Shown: positions 34,798 to 44,343 of the stretch, one piece after another | How positions within the stretch are numbered: position 1 is the stretch's first letter | Layout: every line of letters starts with the position of its first letter | Source of the DNA: a virus | Strand: one strand, 5' to 3' | IMG/VR virus record: IMGVR_UViG_3300031221_000001 | Span: 31,138-95,137 of that record | Length of the DNA: 64,000 nucleotides | Translations under genes and position numbers: made by a program | Notes under the pieces: model-generated | Told to the model about the DNA's origin: nothing | The model's database searches: none | What the model saw: only the letters and a program-made list of their open reading frames with translations

Positions 34798-36704
34798 TGG
34801 ATTTAAAAATATCAAACAATCTTTTTTTAGGACTTCAAGAACTTGAACATCTCAAGCAATCTCTTAAAAAAGATGGATATGAAAGACTGTTCAAACATAT
34901 GATATCCTCATATGGAGTTGTGCGTCCATTTGAAGACAATGAGTTTACGAACTTAGAAATAGTAAGCTCAGGACTTGGAAACATAACTTTAAGAGCAGGC
35001 ATTGCAATAGACTCAGAGCTTAACGCAATACAAATCGATCAAGATCAAACGGCAATAATCAATGTACCCAACGATCAAGTCGAAAGGAACGTTATAATCA
35101 GCTACAGAGAGACGGTTTTAGAAGAAGGAACTATAAATATTCAGCAAGATGGTACCATAGTGGGTGTCGAAACAGAATTTATCAAAAAGTTGAGAGGATT
35201 GCCAAACTTTCCTTCGAAAATAGTCTTTCCTTTATCAGAAAACAATACTAAGGAATATACAATTCAAGCAGTACAGAACGATAACGTAGCAACGTTGAAC
35301 GTTGTTGGAAGTGAGCTTGTTGCAGAAAGCAATCAAGCATACAGTGTTGTGGGAACATTTACTGCAGGAATTGCAATTCCTACAATAGATAAGTTTCCTT
35401 TAATTCGAGACGGATATCAAATAGAACTTAGAGAAGAATCTGAGCTAATTCAAGGAAAGGAGTTTGTATTAGCTACTGTAACGCGTAACGGTACGATTGT
35501 TAATATTGAAGATAAAAGACTAGACAACATCTTCAACTTCTTAACCCAAGACGTGCAGGCAACTAACTCTAGTGAGTTTGAAAGCGAGAACATAGCCTGT
35601 ACAGAAGTTAAGTTCAAACCTAGTGCAGGAGCAGTCGATTCGAGTGATGTAAGAGTTGAGTGGGGAGTTCGAAGCGTTTCTTGGAGCGTAAATCCGACTA
35701 CACGAAGATTAAGAATTTTCGATGGCAAAGGAGGTTCCTGGGACGACTTTTCAGAATTCACTGCAGGAGATTTTCAAGGACAATATGTTGTTTTCGAAAA
35801 CGGACAGAGCTGTGAAATTTTAGAAAGTCAACTAATTGACGGAGACATTGAATTAGAGCTAGAATATCAGTCAAGCTATTTAAGTGACGGAGCAATTAGA
35901 ATTGGTCCAGCAGGATTGATCGAACTTAGAGTGGTAAATAAGAGTAAGAACGTTACGTTTGAAAAAATTGTTCCAGGATTTGCAGGATTTGCACAGATAC
36001 AGCTACCTCCAGGGACTTATAACATTAAATATAGACTAATTGACGATAGACAGATAACTAGCTTCAGGAACGTCAAAGAAAACAGTTATTTAGGAGAGAA
36101 AAGCTTCAATGACAATGGCTTTTTAATTACTGGAAGTGAAGTCAATAAATTTTCAACTGATGGAGATGTTGAAGTTACTGTTGCTGACAATTCGTTGTTC
36201 AAACTTCTAAATAGCATTGTGTTTCCAGGAGTAGTGTGGGATTACTCTGGCGACATAGCGAACATTCCAAGCGGATGGGTATTGTGTAACGGACAGCAAA
36301 TAAATGCTCCAGGATCAATCTATAATGGACAAAATGCTCCAGACATACAAGGGAAAGTTACTGTAGGACAAAAATCTTCTGACAGCGATTTCGATACAGT
36401 AAAAGAGTCTGGAGGAGAGAAGTCACACACACTAACGGAAGACGAAATGCCTACTCACTCACACGAAGGAAATACAAATAGAGCAGGAAATCACTCGCAT
36501 GATGGATTTGCTGTAGGACCTTATGATGGAGCTGAACTTAGTGGAGGATTTGACGGAGGACCTAATCTTTTTAGACAAAGGCCAATACAAGTGAACAATA
36601 ATGGAGAACACGAACATACACTGAGTATTGAAAATAAAGGTGGAGGTCAGTCGCACAACAATCTACAACCGTACATAGTGATGTATAAAATTATGAAACT
36701 TTAA
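34797..36704 (+). CDS. Tail fibre with phage tail-collar domain
   Basis: 635 residues. The C-terminal 160 residues are a tail-collar domain: WDYSGDIANIPSGWVLCNGQ, PDIQGKVTVG, then His-rich metal-binding loops (HTLTEDEMPTHSHEG, NHSHDG, HEHTLS) and the final LQPYIVMYKIMKL. The His-x-His motifs usually hold iron or zinc and stabilise the fibre tip. The N-terminal half should attach to the baseplate. Likely receptor-binding fibre. Confidence 0.88.
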   Translation: MDLKISNNLFLGLQELEHLKQSLKKDGYERLFKHMISSYGVVRPFEDNEFTNLEIVSSGLGNITLRAGIAIDSELNAIQIDQDQTAIINVPNDQVERNVIISYRETVLEEGTINIQQDGTIVGVETEFIKKLRGLPNFPSKIVFPLSENNTKEYTIQAVQNDNVATLNVVGSELVAESNQAYSVVGTFTAGIAIPTIDKFPLIRDGYQIELREESELIQGKEFVLATVTRNGTIVNIEDKRLDNIFNFLTQDVQATNSSEFESENIACTEVKFKPSAGAVDSSDVRVEWGVRSVSWSVNPTTRRLRIFDGKGGSWDDFSEFTAGDFQGQYVVFENGQSCEILESQLIDGDIELELEYQSSYLSDGAIRIGPAGLIELRVVNKSKNVTFEKIVPGFAGFAQIQLPPGTYNIKYRLIDDRQITSFRNVKENSYLGEKSFNDNGFLITGSEVNKFSTDGDVEVTVADNSLFKLLNSIVFPGVVWDYSGDIANIPSGWVLCNGQQINAPGSIYNGQNAPDIQGKVTVGQKSSDSDFDTVKESGGEKSHTLTEDEMPTHSHEGNTNRAGNHSHDGFAVGPYDGAELSGGFDGGPNLFRQRPIQVNNNGEHEHTLSIENKGGGQSHNNLQPYIVMYKIMKL

Positions 36705-36707
36705 CAG

Positions 36708-37613
36708 ATGAAACTATACTATACAGGAGCTCCAGACTTCTTACAAGAGCAAGAAAATCCTCTTCAGTCTTTAGGAGGATACATTTCGAAATCTCCAGTT
36801 AAAAATGGAGGAGTTGCATCAATTTTCGGATCTATTTCACAGAAACTTCTTAGAGAGGGAAGTAAGGAGTACAGAATTGTTGCTTTAAAAAATGAAACAG
36901 AGTCAAGTAAAGCGATAACGCTATACTACTCCAATTTATCAAAGGATCCAGTATCTAGCTTTAAGATGGGATTGGTTGCACCAGCAACGGATGATTGTGA
37001 AGGCTTGTATGTGGAAAAGATAGCAAGTATATACAACAAGCCTGTAAGCGGATCATTTGCAGACAATAGAGGTGAAGCAAATGCGTTAAGATTTAGTATC
37101 GAACCTCAACAGTTTATAGGAATATGGATTGAGCGATCAATTAACAAATTCAAAGGATCACAGATATTGAGTTGTGAGAAAATGATAGCAGAATTCAACA
37201 CTGAAGACGTAAATCAAGAAATCGAAGTTTCAATTCAAGATAGTGACGTAATAGGAACCTACTGGACGTTTAATACAGTAGATAGTAGAGTTTATGTATG
37301 GTATGATGATGAGAGTAATCCTTCAGTAGTACAAGTAGCTGACAGAGAGGGCATTCGAGTTAAGGTTTCGTCAACTGACACCGAAGAGCAAGTTGCTCAA
37401 AAAACTCTCACAGTTCTTCAGTCAATTGTTGAAGAAAGAGGTGAAGCAACAGTCACTGTTCAAGGAACCACTTTAACAATAAAGCAAACTCAATCAGGAA
37501 AGGTGGAGGAGCCTAACGTAGGAACTTCACCAATAATGCTTTCACAAGAACAAGGACAGTCGTCAGTTCAAGAAACTTTAGAATCTTTAGAAATAACCAT
37601 AGATTATTTGTAA
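36708..37613 (+). CDS. Fibre-associated protein of unknown function
   Basis: 301 residues. The N-terminal phrase LYYTGAPDFLQEQENPLQSLGGY is shared with proteins next to fibre genes in other phages as far as I recall. The body is beta-rich (YRIVALKNETESSKAITLYY) with a C-terminal alpha/beta domain (YWTFNTVDSRVYVWYD). It starts four bases after the fibre gene. Possibly a fibre tip, adaptor or chaperone. Confidence 0.6.
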   Translation: MKLYYTGAPDFLQEQENPLQSLGGYISKSPVKNGGVASIFGSISQKLLREGSKEYRIVALKNETESSKAITLYYSNLSKDPVSSFKMGLVAPATDDCEGLYVEKIASIYNKPVSGSFADNRGEANALRFSIEPQQFIGIWIERSINKFKGSQILSCEKMIAEFNTEDVNQEIEVSIQDSDVIGTYWTFNTVDSRVYVWYDDESNPSVVQVADREGIRVKVSSTDTEEQVAQKTLTVLQSIVEERGEATVTVQGTTLTIKQTQSGKVEEPNVGTSPIMLSQEQGQSSVQETLESLEITIDYL

Positions 37614-37638
37614 TCAAAAGATATTTGTTCTATATTTA
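37607..37638 (+). promoter_or_regulatory. Bacteroidota-type promoter at the head of the packaging/replication region
   Basis: TTTG at 37607-37610, exactly 20 bases, then TATATTTA at 37631-37638. It overlaps the end of the preceding gene. ATG 37643 is only four bases past the -7 element, where others here show 16-41, so transcripts from it would be leaderless or nearly so for the first gene. Confidence 0.55.
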
Positions 37639-37642
37639 TGAA

Positions 37643-38233
37643 ATGAAGATTAGGACAGTGGTTTATCAATTATATAGCGACTTTGTTGTAAAGTTTTATA
37701 GCCTAGAGGATTCGATAGATAATTATACAAAGTCTGGAGACGTTATCGTTACAGACTTTTTGATTGAATTACATAAAAAGATAGGGCTACAATCGATTGG
37801 AGTAAAGGACATCTACAGATACCTAATATTTCAATTTGATTACTGGAGCTCTAAACAAGTTTCGTTTGGAGACAAAATTACTTTAAAGAGAGTGTTCGGA
37901 AAGTCTTCACTAAAAAGGTATTTTGAGAGAAGTGTAAATTTTTCTTGGTACAATGCAGAACTCAATCTTAGCCAATATCAAATCGAACCTTCAATGATAT
38001 CTCAATATCAAATCAAGAAGCTGAAAAACTTTTCAGAGCTTGATCCACAAGAAGAGATGGAGAAGCAAAGACACTTAAATCAAGACGAAGGGCTAAGAAA
38101 TTGCATTGAAGGAACTACGCTATTTAACCATAGAAGTCCTTCATGTACGACATGTAGAGTTAGAGACGTATGTAAAAAATTGTTGAAGAAAAATTATTTA
38201 GGAATATATATCGATAGAGGATATGATAGGTAG
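37643..38233 (+). CDS. Protein of unknown function with C-terminal cysteine cluster
   Basis: 196 residues from ATG 37643. The frame is open to a TTG at 37625. The body is helical. Near the C-terminus CTTCRVRDVC (C-x2-C-x4-C) suggests a metal-binding knuckle, possibly with a more distant Cys in LRNCIEG. It starts a new transcript with HNH and terminase genes, so a DNA-related role is plausible. It overlaps the next gene. Confidence 0.6.
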   Translation: MKIRTVVYQLYSDFVVKFYSLEDSIDNYTKSGDVIVTDFLIELHKKIGLQSIGVKDIYRYLIFQFDYWSSKQVSFGDKITLKRVFGKSSLKRYFERSVNFSWYNAELNLSQYQIEPSMISQYQIKKLKNFSELDPQEEMEKQRHLNQDEGLRNCIEGTTLFNHRSPSCTTCRVRDVCKKLLKKNYLGIYIDRGYDR

Positions 38234-38756
38234 TAGAGAAGTGAAGCGATGTGCAAAGTGTGATTGTGGAGAGAAAAGGTTGATTGTTAACAAAAGACAC
38301 AGTCTTTGTCAAGAAAAAAATAGAGAGAGGCTGGATCATAACAGCGGAGAAGAGAGGGTCGTTCAACGAAAGCTCGCTGCCAAATCTCTCACATCAAACA
38401 AAGGACTTTCTCCAGGCAAAAAGAGGTTGGGGCTGTCCAAAAAGAAGAAGGATACAAATACATCTTACAAGAAAGTGTGTGAGCAGATTGGTGAAGAAAG
38501 AGGAATGGAGTGTGAAGGTTGTGGAACGCATCAGAGGCTAAGCTTTAGTCACTTATCTCCTAGAAGTAGAAGACCTGACTTAATTGACGATCCAAGGAAT
38601 ATTCATATTCACTGTATGGACGGAGATGGTGTGGTAGGTTGTCATACAAAGTATGAGGCAGGAGATTGGGAAGAGCTTAATGACAAATGGACGATCGTAT
38701 TTTCGCTAAGAGAAATTGATCCAGAATATTTAAGAATAAAAACGATGAATCAATGA
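38223..38756 (+). CDS. HNH-like zinc protein (putative endonuclease)
   Basis: 177 residues. The N-terminal part has a Cys pair (CAKCDC) and a very basic linker. The C-terminal half has the HNH/zinc framework: CEGCG, SHLSPRSRRPDL, then NIHIHC and CHTKYE. HNH nucleases near the terminase often assist DNA packaging by nicking. Here the large terminase is 1.5 kb downstream. It overlaps both neighbours by a few bases. Catalytic competence is uncertain because the first His is in a SHL context. Confidence 0.7.
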   Translation: MIGSREVKRCAKCDCGEKRLIVNKRHSLCQEKNRERLDHNSGEERVVQRKLAAKSLTSNKGLSPGKKRLGLSKKKKDTNTSYKKVCEQIGEERGMECEGCGTHQRLSFSHLSPRSRRPDLIDDPRNIHIHCMDGDGVVGCHTKYEAGDWEELNDKWTIVFSLREIDPEYLRIKTMNQ

Positions 38757-39271
38757 AGGGACATTTAACATATGCAGCAGCAGAATATGCTCAAGACTCT
38801 GATAGTAGAGGAGTAAGGCCAATTAGCTCAGTTGATGGACAGATCATTACAGAACTGATAGAACTTTTACAAGTTAAGGGACAGGGCGACATAGCTAAAG
38901 TTCTTGATCGATGGAAAGCTATTGATGATCAAGAAATATTAGACCATATAGTCGATTTGTCTAAAGGGGAATTAAGTGCCCTAGATAGTGAGATTTTAGA
39001 ATTTAAAGATACGAAAGTAGCATTTATTCAAATAAAAAATCATATCTTTGAAGCACATCAATTATTTAGTATAGAAACAAAGTCGTCATACAAAAATGGG
39101 CGATCATTATATTGTCTAATCATTAATGGAGTTGACGAAAACATGACATCAATAAGAGGTGTAAAGAAAACAAACGTCATCGTAGAATACTACTCCGAAA
39201 AGCAATTAAACAATGAAGTAGAATCAATTAAAAAAAAGCTAACTGAATACTCTAACTGTGTATTCTTATAA
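38753..39271 (+). CDS. Protein of unknown function
   Basis: 172 residues, mixed alpha/beta, mildly acidic, overlapping the HNH gene by four bases. The N-terminus shows helices (IITELIELLQVKGQGDIAKVLDRW). The C-terminal half has strands and a final charged helix. No motif is recognised. Confidence 0.65.
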   Translation: MKGHLTYAAAEYAQDSDSRGVRPISSVDGQIITELIELLQVKGQGDIAKVLDRWKAIDDQEILDHIVDLSKGELSALDSEILEFKDTKVAFIQIKNHIFEAHQLFSIETKSSYKNGRSLYCLIINGVDENMTSIRGVKKTNVIVEYYSEKQLNNEVESIKKKLTEYSNCVFL

Positions 39272-39279
39272 GACGTATT

Positions 39280-39534
39280 ATGAGCAAGAAAATAGATATC
39301 AATGAGAAAACAGATTTCACTACTGCAGCGCTAGTAGATCACCTCAACAAAGAGTTTGGATCAAAGGAAACAGGAGAGCTGTTTACTTTAGGAGACGTTC
39401 AACAATACTTGAGAAGAGGGTTTCTTCCAAAAAAATATGGAAACAACACTTTAGAGAGAATTGAAAACGCTCAAGTTGGATTGAAGTTGATAAGACTTCG
39501 TCCTGACAGTAAGGGAAAGCTGAAGCAAGACTAA
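39280..39534 (+). CDS. Small basic protein, possible DNA-binding
   Basis: 84 residues with a helix-rich core (AALVDHLNKEFGSKETGELFTLGDVQQYLRRGFLP) resembling a helix-turn-helix, followed by a basic tail. It sits two genes before the large terminase. A small terminase role would fit position and size but is not supported by a clear motif. Confidence 0.5.
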   Translation: MSKKIDINEKTDFTTAALVDHLNKEFGSKETGELFTLGDVQQYLRRGFLPKKYGNNTLERIENAQVGLKLIRLRPDSKGKLKQD

Positions 39535-39552
39535 CCACATAAACAATTGTAA

Positions 39553-40215
39553 ATGAAAGTAGCAAACATCGCTATCTGGGATCTAGAGACTGGAGGACTG
39601 AAAAAAGATAAACATGCAGTGGCAGAGATCGCCATCATCATCATCAATTCTGAAACATTAGAAGAGGTAGATAGGTACGAAGCGATCATAGCACCGTACG
39701 AATTGCCTAATGGAGAAATGGTTCAGTATGATCAAAGAGCGTTAGACTATAACGGACTGACTATGAGAAGGATTGAGGCTGGAGAAGACCCTAAAACAGT
39801 AGCTAGAGCAGTTCGTGATTTATGTAAAAAGCATAAAATAGGATTGCGTGGAGGTAATGGAAAATTAATTCCTGCAGGACACAATTTAGAAGCGTTTGAT
39901 ATACCTTTCTTCGAATACTTTCTGTCTTTATTTAAAATAAAGTACAGTGACCTATTTCAAACTTGGTCATTAGATACGTTATGGGTGACCAGACTAAAAT
40001 GGGTTGCTGACGGAAGTATTTTGAATCACAAATTAGGAACTGCTTGTGAAACCGCTGGAGTTCCGTTAATAGATGCCCACAGGGCAATGAACGATGTCGA
40101 AGCTAATACAGAACTAGTTCGATTCTTTCTAAGATTATTGAGAGGGGATGGACGGTCTGGAGAAGCTGTGATGGCTACTGTAAAGGAAAGGGCTAGAGCA
40201 ACTTTCAAATTTTAA
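39553..40215 (+). CDS. DnaQ-like 3'-5' exonuclease
   Basis: 220 residues. All DEDDh motifs are visible: WDLETGG (D-x-E) at the N-terminus, GHNLEAFDIPFF in the middle, and DAHRAMNDVEAN (H...D) near residue 180. The family removes 3' mismatches from DNA or trims RNA. The separate DNA polymerase III alpha gene at 53-56.5 kb has a degenerate PHP domain, so this enzyme may proofread for it. Its stop overlaps the terminase start. Confidence 0.85.
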   Translation: MKVANIAIWDLETGGLKKDKHAVAEIAIIIINSETLEEVDRYEAIIAPYELPNGEMVQYDQRALDYNGLTMRRIEAGEDPKTVARAVRDLCKKHKIGLRGGNGKLIPAGHNLEAFDIPFFEYFLSLFKIKYSDLFQTWSLDTLWVTRLKWVADGSILNHKLGTACETAGVPLIDAHRAMNDVEANTELVRFFLRLLRGDGRSGEAVMATVKERARATFKF

Positions 40216-41930
40216 TGGCAAAGAAACACAACAAAGCACACATACCAGCATCCCCTGTCGCAGTAGACAATCAAGTCCCGCTATCAATAAATCAGCTTGA
40301 CGACGTGTACTCCATAGTACATGAAATGATTGAAAACTTAGATGAGGCTGCAATTAGTGAATTAAGTGGAGGTCAGAATCTAAGCATTGATCAAATCATA
40401 GATACTTTAATTGACGAAACCGCTGCAGTCGTTGCATCTAAACACTCAACATTACAAACAGGATCTTTTGGATATTTAGAGAAGTTTACTGACGAAGTCG
40501 AAGAGACTTTGCGATGTAAGAGCTTAAACTATTTCATAATATCTGTTTTGCCCGAATTTATTTTAGGTTGGCATAACATAGAGTGGTCAAACCTAATTCA
40601 AATTAACAGATTGCTTTGTGTACTAGCAGCACGTGATCACGGAAAGTCTTACCACTTTAGCTTTGCATATCCTCTGTGGCAGATGTACAGATATAAGCGC
40701 AAAGGAACTCATCTAAATCCAACACCGAAAGAGTTTCAAATGGCAAGAGAGGGTCTTTTGATCACTAACGAATTTGGACTTGCTCGTCACTTTTTGGCTA
40801 TGATCAAAGAAGAGATTGGAGCGAACGATATCTTGAGAAATAGACTGATGCCTGATTCCAAAAGAGAGGGTTGGGGAGCAGAGAAGATTGTTTGTAAGAA
40901 CGGAGCTTCATTGGCAATAAAGTCTGCAGGATCCAAGATTAGAGGCTATCATCCCACATATATCGTACTAGACGACTTTCTAAACGAATCGTCTTTGTAC
41001 AGTCAAGATCAACGAGACAAATACTGGAACACTTTTAGTGCTGTGATTCTGCCAGCACTATCTCCTGGAGGGCAGATGTTGATTGTAGGTACTCCATTTT
41101 TTGAAAAAGATCTATATGCACATCTGAAAGATACTGGAAAGTATAGGGTCTTTGAATATCCAGCAATATTTCCAAATGGAAAATTGCTCTTTCCTCAAAG
41201 ACACACCTTCGATTCCTTAATGGAAAAGAAACAGATTCTCGGTTCGCTAATATTTTCGAGAGAGATACTAGTCAAGCCCATATCGGACAGCGCTTCGATT
41301 TTTCCTTACGACAGTTTGAGAAATGCAATCAAAGGACAGGATTCGGTAGATGTGACTCCAAACATAGATTCTAGCGCAAGAAGGTTCGCTAAAATTGTTG
41401 TCGGATGTGATTTTGCTATTTCATCAAACATTGGAGCTGACTTTAGTGTGTTCACAATATTAGGAGTTGATGAGTTAGGAATTTTTCATGTATTGAATTG
41501 TTGGAGAAAGGCTGGGTCGAATTACGGACAGCAGATAGCAGCATTGAAAAAGATAAACAACGACTTTAGACCAGACGTAATGTATGCAGAGGACAATGGA
41601 ATGCAACAAATCTTCATTCAAATGATGGAAGATGCAAACTTGCCAGTTGTAGGAAAAACCACTAATGCAATAAACAAGAAATCACTATATAAAGGAATTC
41701 CTTCTCTTGCAGTACTGTTCGAGACTGGACGAATTAAATTTCCATACGGAACCCAAAGAGCAAAAAACTTGACCGATCTATATTTTGGAGAACTCAACAG
41801 TATAACGTATATTCAAGACACAGGAAAGTTGGAGTCGGTCTCTCAACATGACGACTGTGGAATGTCATTGTGGAATGCAGTAAATGCAGCAAAAGGAGAC
41901 CTCGAAGAATTCGACTTTTCATTTATTTAA
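40215..41930 (+). CDS. terL: Terminase large subunit
   Basis: A 571-residue DNA-packaging motor. The ATPase has a Walker A-like LAARDHGKSY near residues 137-147, Walker B YIVLDDFL near 248, and the coupling motif MLIVGTPF near 290. The RNase H-like nuclease has Asp in GCDFAISSNIGADFS (about 396-410), Glu/Asp in MYAEDNGMQ (about 456), and a late Asp in SQHDDC (about 541). Length and motif order are normal. It lies far from the portal, between packaging-related genes and the helicase. Confidence 0.92.
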   Translation: MAKKHNKAHIPASPVAVDNQVPLSINQLDDVYSIVHEMIENLDEAAISELSGGQNLSIDQIIDTLIDETAAVVASKHSTLQTGSFGYLEKFTDEVEETLRCKSLNYFIISVLPEFILGWHNIEWSNLIQINRLLCVLAARDHGKSYHFSFAYPLWQMYRYKRKGTHLNPTPKEFQMAREGLLITNEFGLARHFLAMIKEEIGANDILRNRLMPDSKREGWGAEKIVCKNGASLAIKSAGSKIRGYHPTYIVLDDFLNESSLYSQDQRDKYWNTFSAVILPALSPGGQMLIVGTPFFEKDLYAHLKDTGKYRVFEYPAIFPNGKLLFPQRHTFDSLMEKKQILGSLIFSREILVKPISDSASIFPYDSLRNAIKGQDSVDVTPNIDSSARRFAKIVVGCDFAISSNIGADFSVFTILGVDELGIFHVLNCWRKAGSNYGQQIAALKKINNDFRPDVMYAEDNGMQQIFIQMMEDANLPVVGKTTNAINKKSLYKGIPSLAVLFETGRIKFPYGTQRAKNLTDLYFGELNSITYIQDTGKLESVSQHDDCGMSLWNAVNAAKGDLEEFDFSFI

Positions 41931-41948
41931 TCGATTGTAAATTTTAAT

Positions 41949-43316
41949 ATGAAAGTACTTACAGACAACTTTATCAACGAGTTGTTCAAAATCTGTCTTA
42001 GAAAAAAGCAGATATTTGAAATAGCGCAAACACATCTGAAATTTAACTACCTTCCATCAGAGCAGTACAAAGAAATTTGGCAAGCGATGTCGAAGTACTA
42101 TGACAGTGCGGAAAAGTTATTGACGATAGGACTGCTAACTCAACAATTTGAAAATAGGCCAAAGGTCATAGATGTAATTAATGACGTCAAGAAGGCAGAC
42201 GTTCCAGAAGATCAAGCTGTTCTCGAACAGCTTGAGGTATTCATCAAAAACAAAATATTTATAGAGGCGTATTCAGACCTTCACGACAAGTTCAATCGTG
42301 ACGACAAAAATGGAGCGTTTGAGTTAATGGGTGAAGTTGCTGAACAACTCAAAGAATTTAAGATAACAGAAAAGTCTCAAGGACACAGAGTCTTTGCAGA
42401 TTTTGGGAAAAGACATAACGAAAGGGTAACTAATAACGCTCAAGTTCAAGAAATTCAAGCAGCGATTAAGAGAAAGGTCCCTACAGGAATCTTTCCAATA
42501 GACAAACTGTTGCGAGGAGGAATCGATAAAGGAGATACGTTTTTAATTCTAGCAGATTCTGGAGTAGGAAAGTCTAAGATGTTGAAACATATGGGACTTA
42601 GCGCAGCTAGAAGAGGATATAGAGTAGTTCACATACAAGCTGAGGGAACTGCAAAAGAAGCAGAAGAGGCCTACGATGCAGCAATTGCGGGAGCAACTGT
42701 ACACGACGTTGAGGTGGGTGCGTTAAGTGACAAAGAGCTTGGTAAAATCGAAAATGCACTATCAGTATTGATGAGTCAAGGAGGAGAGATTCATATTAAG
42801 GCGTTTGAGCAGTTCGATAGTGGTAGTATGAGAGACGTTCATTCCTTTTGTGAAGTAATTCAAGATCAGTATGGTGAAATCGATTTGCTGTTAGTGGATT
42901 ATTTAGACGAGGTCGAACCTGGAGATGGTAAAAGATACTTCTCAAACCAAGACGGAACTAGACTATCAAAACGTGCAAGTGCTAAGAAGTTTAAAAACAT
43001 ATGTGTAGAATTTGATTGTGCAGGAGCAACAGCTACACAATCGAGTGATATAAAAGATGCAGACAAAGAAAATCCAGAATTCTTTTTAAAGAGAGGAAAC
43101 ACGTCAGAAAACAAAAAACTACTTCAACCGTTTTCATATTTATTTACATTAAACAGAACAACTACTGAGGAGCAAAATAACATTATGAGACTTTATGCGG
43201 ATAAGTTGAGAAAGTATGGAGCCGAAGATAGAGCAATGTCAATAGTAACTAATTTCAATGTAGAAAGATTCTACGACCACAAGCGAACTGTAAAAACTTT
43301 TGGAGAGTATGAATGA
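41949..43316 (+). CDS. Replicative DNA helicase (DnaB-like)
   Basis: 455 residues. After a helical N-terminal domain, a RecA-type motor has Walker A ADSGVGKS (about residues 201-208), Walker B LLLVDYLDEV (about 313) and a later TQSSD sensor. The PTGIFPIDKLLRGGIDKGD lead-in is typical of DnaB-family helicases. It should unwind DNA at the fork. Its last codons overlap the primase start, so the two are co-translated, as in many phages. Confidence 0.85.
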   Translation: MKVLTDNFINELFKICLRKKQIFEIAQTHLKFNYLPSEQYKEIWQAMSKYYDSAEKLLTIGLLTQQFENRPKVIDVINDVKKADVPEDQAVLEQLEVFIKNKIFIEAYSDLHDKFNRDDKNGAFELMGEVAEQLKEFKITEKSQGHRVFADFGKRHNERVTNNAQVQEIQAAIKRKVPTGIFPIDKLLRGGIDKGDTFLILADSGVGKSKMLKHMGLSAARRGYRVVHIQAEGTAKEAEEAYDAAIAGATVHDVEVGALSDKELGKIENALSVLMSQGGEIHIKAFEQFDSGSMRDVHSFCEVIQDQYGEIDLLLVDYLDEVEPGDGKRYFSNQDGTRLSKRASAKKFKNICVEFDCAGATATQSSDIKDADKENPEFFLKRGNTSENKKLLQPFSYLFTLNRTTTEEQNNIMRLYADKLRKYGAEDRAMSIVTNFNVERFYDHKRTVKTFGEYE

Positions 43317-44331
43317 TATGACTCACAGAATGCAAAAGGTAGCTGAAGCATTCAATCTCAATCTCAGAAACAAATCTCCAAAAGGATGGATTTATGGAGG
43401 AACGTGTCCGTTCTGTAATAGGAGCGATAAGTTCGGAATAAAGTTGAACTATGAGAGAGGGAAGTATAGGAATCACGTCTCGTTCAATTGCTTTCACGGA
43501 TCGTGTCAAGAAAAAGGTAGTGAGTTCAAGCTATTGAAAGAGGTAGGCCTTCTTCACTTAATAAGTGACGGAGAGTTTATTGGAGAAAAAGACAAGTTAG
43601 AGCAACTAACCTTTATTTCAGAAGAGGTAGACATTGACGATGAGGTTCCTACAAAACATAAGCCGTTCGGATATCGTAGAGTCGATAGCGATCCGTACTT
43701 AAATGGAAGAGGATTCAAGCCATGGCAATATCAAACATATAATGTTGGAAGAACTAAAATGTACGATCCTTTAAAGGATTACGTGATTTTTCTAATAGAA
43801 GAAGACAGAGAGAATAAAGGATACGTGGCTAGGCTTACGTGGAGTAAAGAAAAAATCAAACAGCAAGAAGATTTAGGAAGGTTAGTGTTGAGGTATAAAA
43901 ATGAAGGAGGTGTTGATTTTGGAAAACTTTTATTCGGAATAGACGAAATTGTTAGTGAAGTAACTAAAAGAGTGATTTTGGTCGAAGGAGTAACGGACAA
44001 GGCTAACGTAGACAAATTGCTAAGACTTAATCTAAATGAGAAAACTAAATGCTGTTGTAGTTTTGGAAAAAAGATTTCAGAAGAGCAAATCTTTAAATTA
44101 TGGAAAAAAGGAGTAGAGCAAATAGTCGTTCTATACGATCCTGATGCTGTCGATGCGTCAAAACAATATTCATATCAACTTAAATTGTGGTTTAATAATG
44201 TGAAAGTGGGATATTTACATTCAAACGATCCAGGAGACGTTGATAGAAAAGAACTTTTAGAGGTACTTAAAAATGCAGAGACTCCAGGAACTTTCGATGT
44301 TATGAGAGTGCAAAAATTTAATTTAAAATAA
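43309..44331 (+). CDS. DNA primase (DnaG-like, Toprim)
   Basis: 340 residues from ATG 43309. An in-frame TTG nine bases earlier is less likely. An N-terminal zinc-finger region has CPFC near residue 33 and CFHGSC near 62. The Toprim domain has VILVEGVTDK (Glu, about 222) and VVLYDPDAVD (D-x-D, about 273). It makes RNA primers for the fork. It overlaps the helicase gene by eight bases. Confidence 0.85.
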   Translation: MNDMTHRMQKVAEAFNLNLRNKSPKGWIYGGTCPFCNRSDKFGIKLNYERGKYRNHVSFNCFHGSCQEKGSEFKLLKEVGLLHLISDGEFIGEKDKLEQLTFISEEVDIDDEVPTKHKPFGYRRVDSDPYLNGRGFKPWQYQTYNVGRTKMYDPLKDYVIFLIEEDRENKGYVARLTWSKEKIKQQEDLGRLVLRYKNEGGVDFGKLLFGIDEIVSEVTKRVILVEGVTDKANVDKLLRLNLNEKTKCCCSFGKKISEEQIFKLWKKGVEQIVVLYDPDAVDASKQYSYQLKLWFNNVKVGYLHSNDPGDVDRKELLEVLKNAETPGTFDVMRVQKFNLK

Positions 44332-44343
44332 ATCGTAAAAAAA

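Noticed and set aside
38284-38541. Plus-strand frame inside the HNH-like gene
   Set aside because: It lies wholly inside the HNH-like gene in another frame, and its translation lacks recognisable features.
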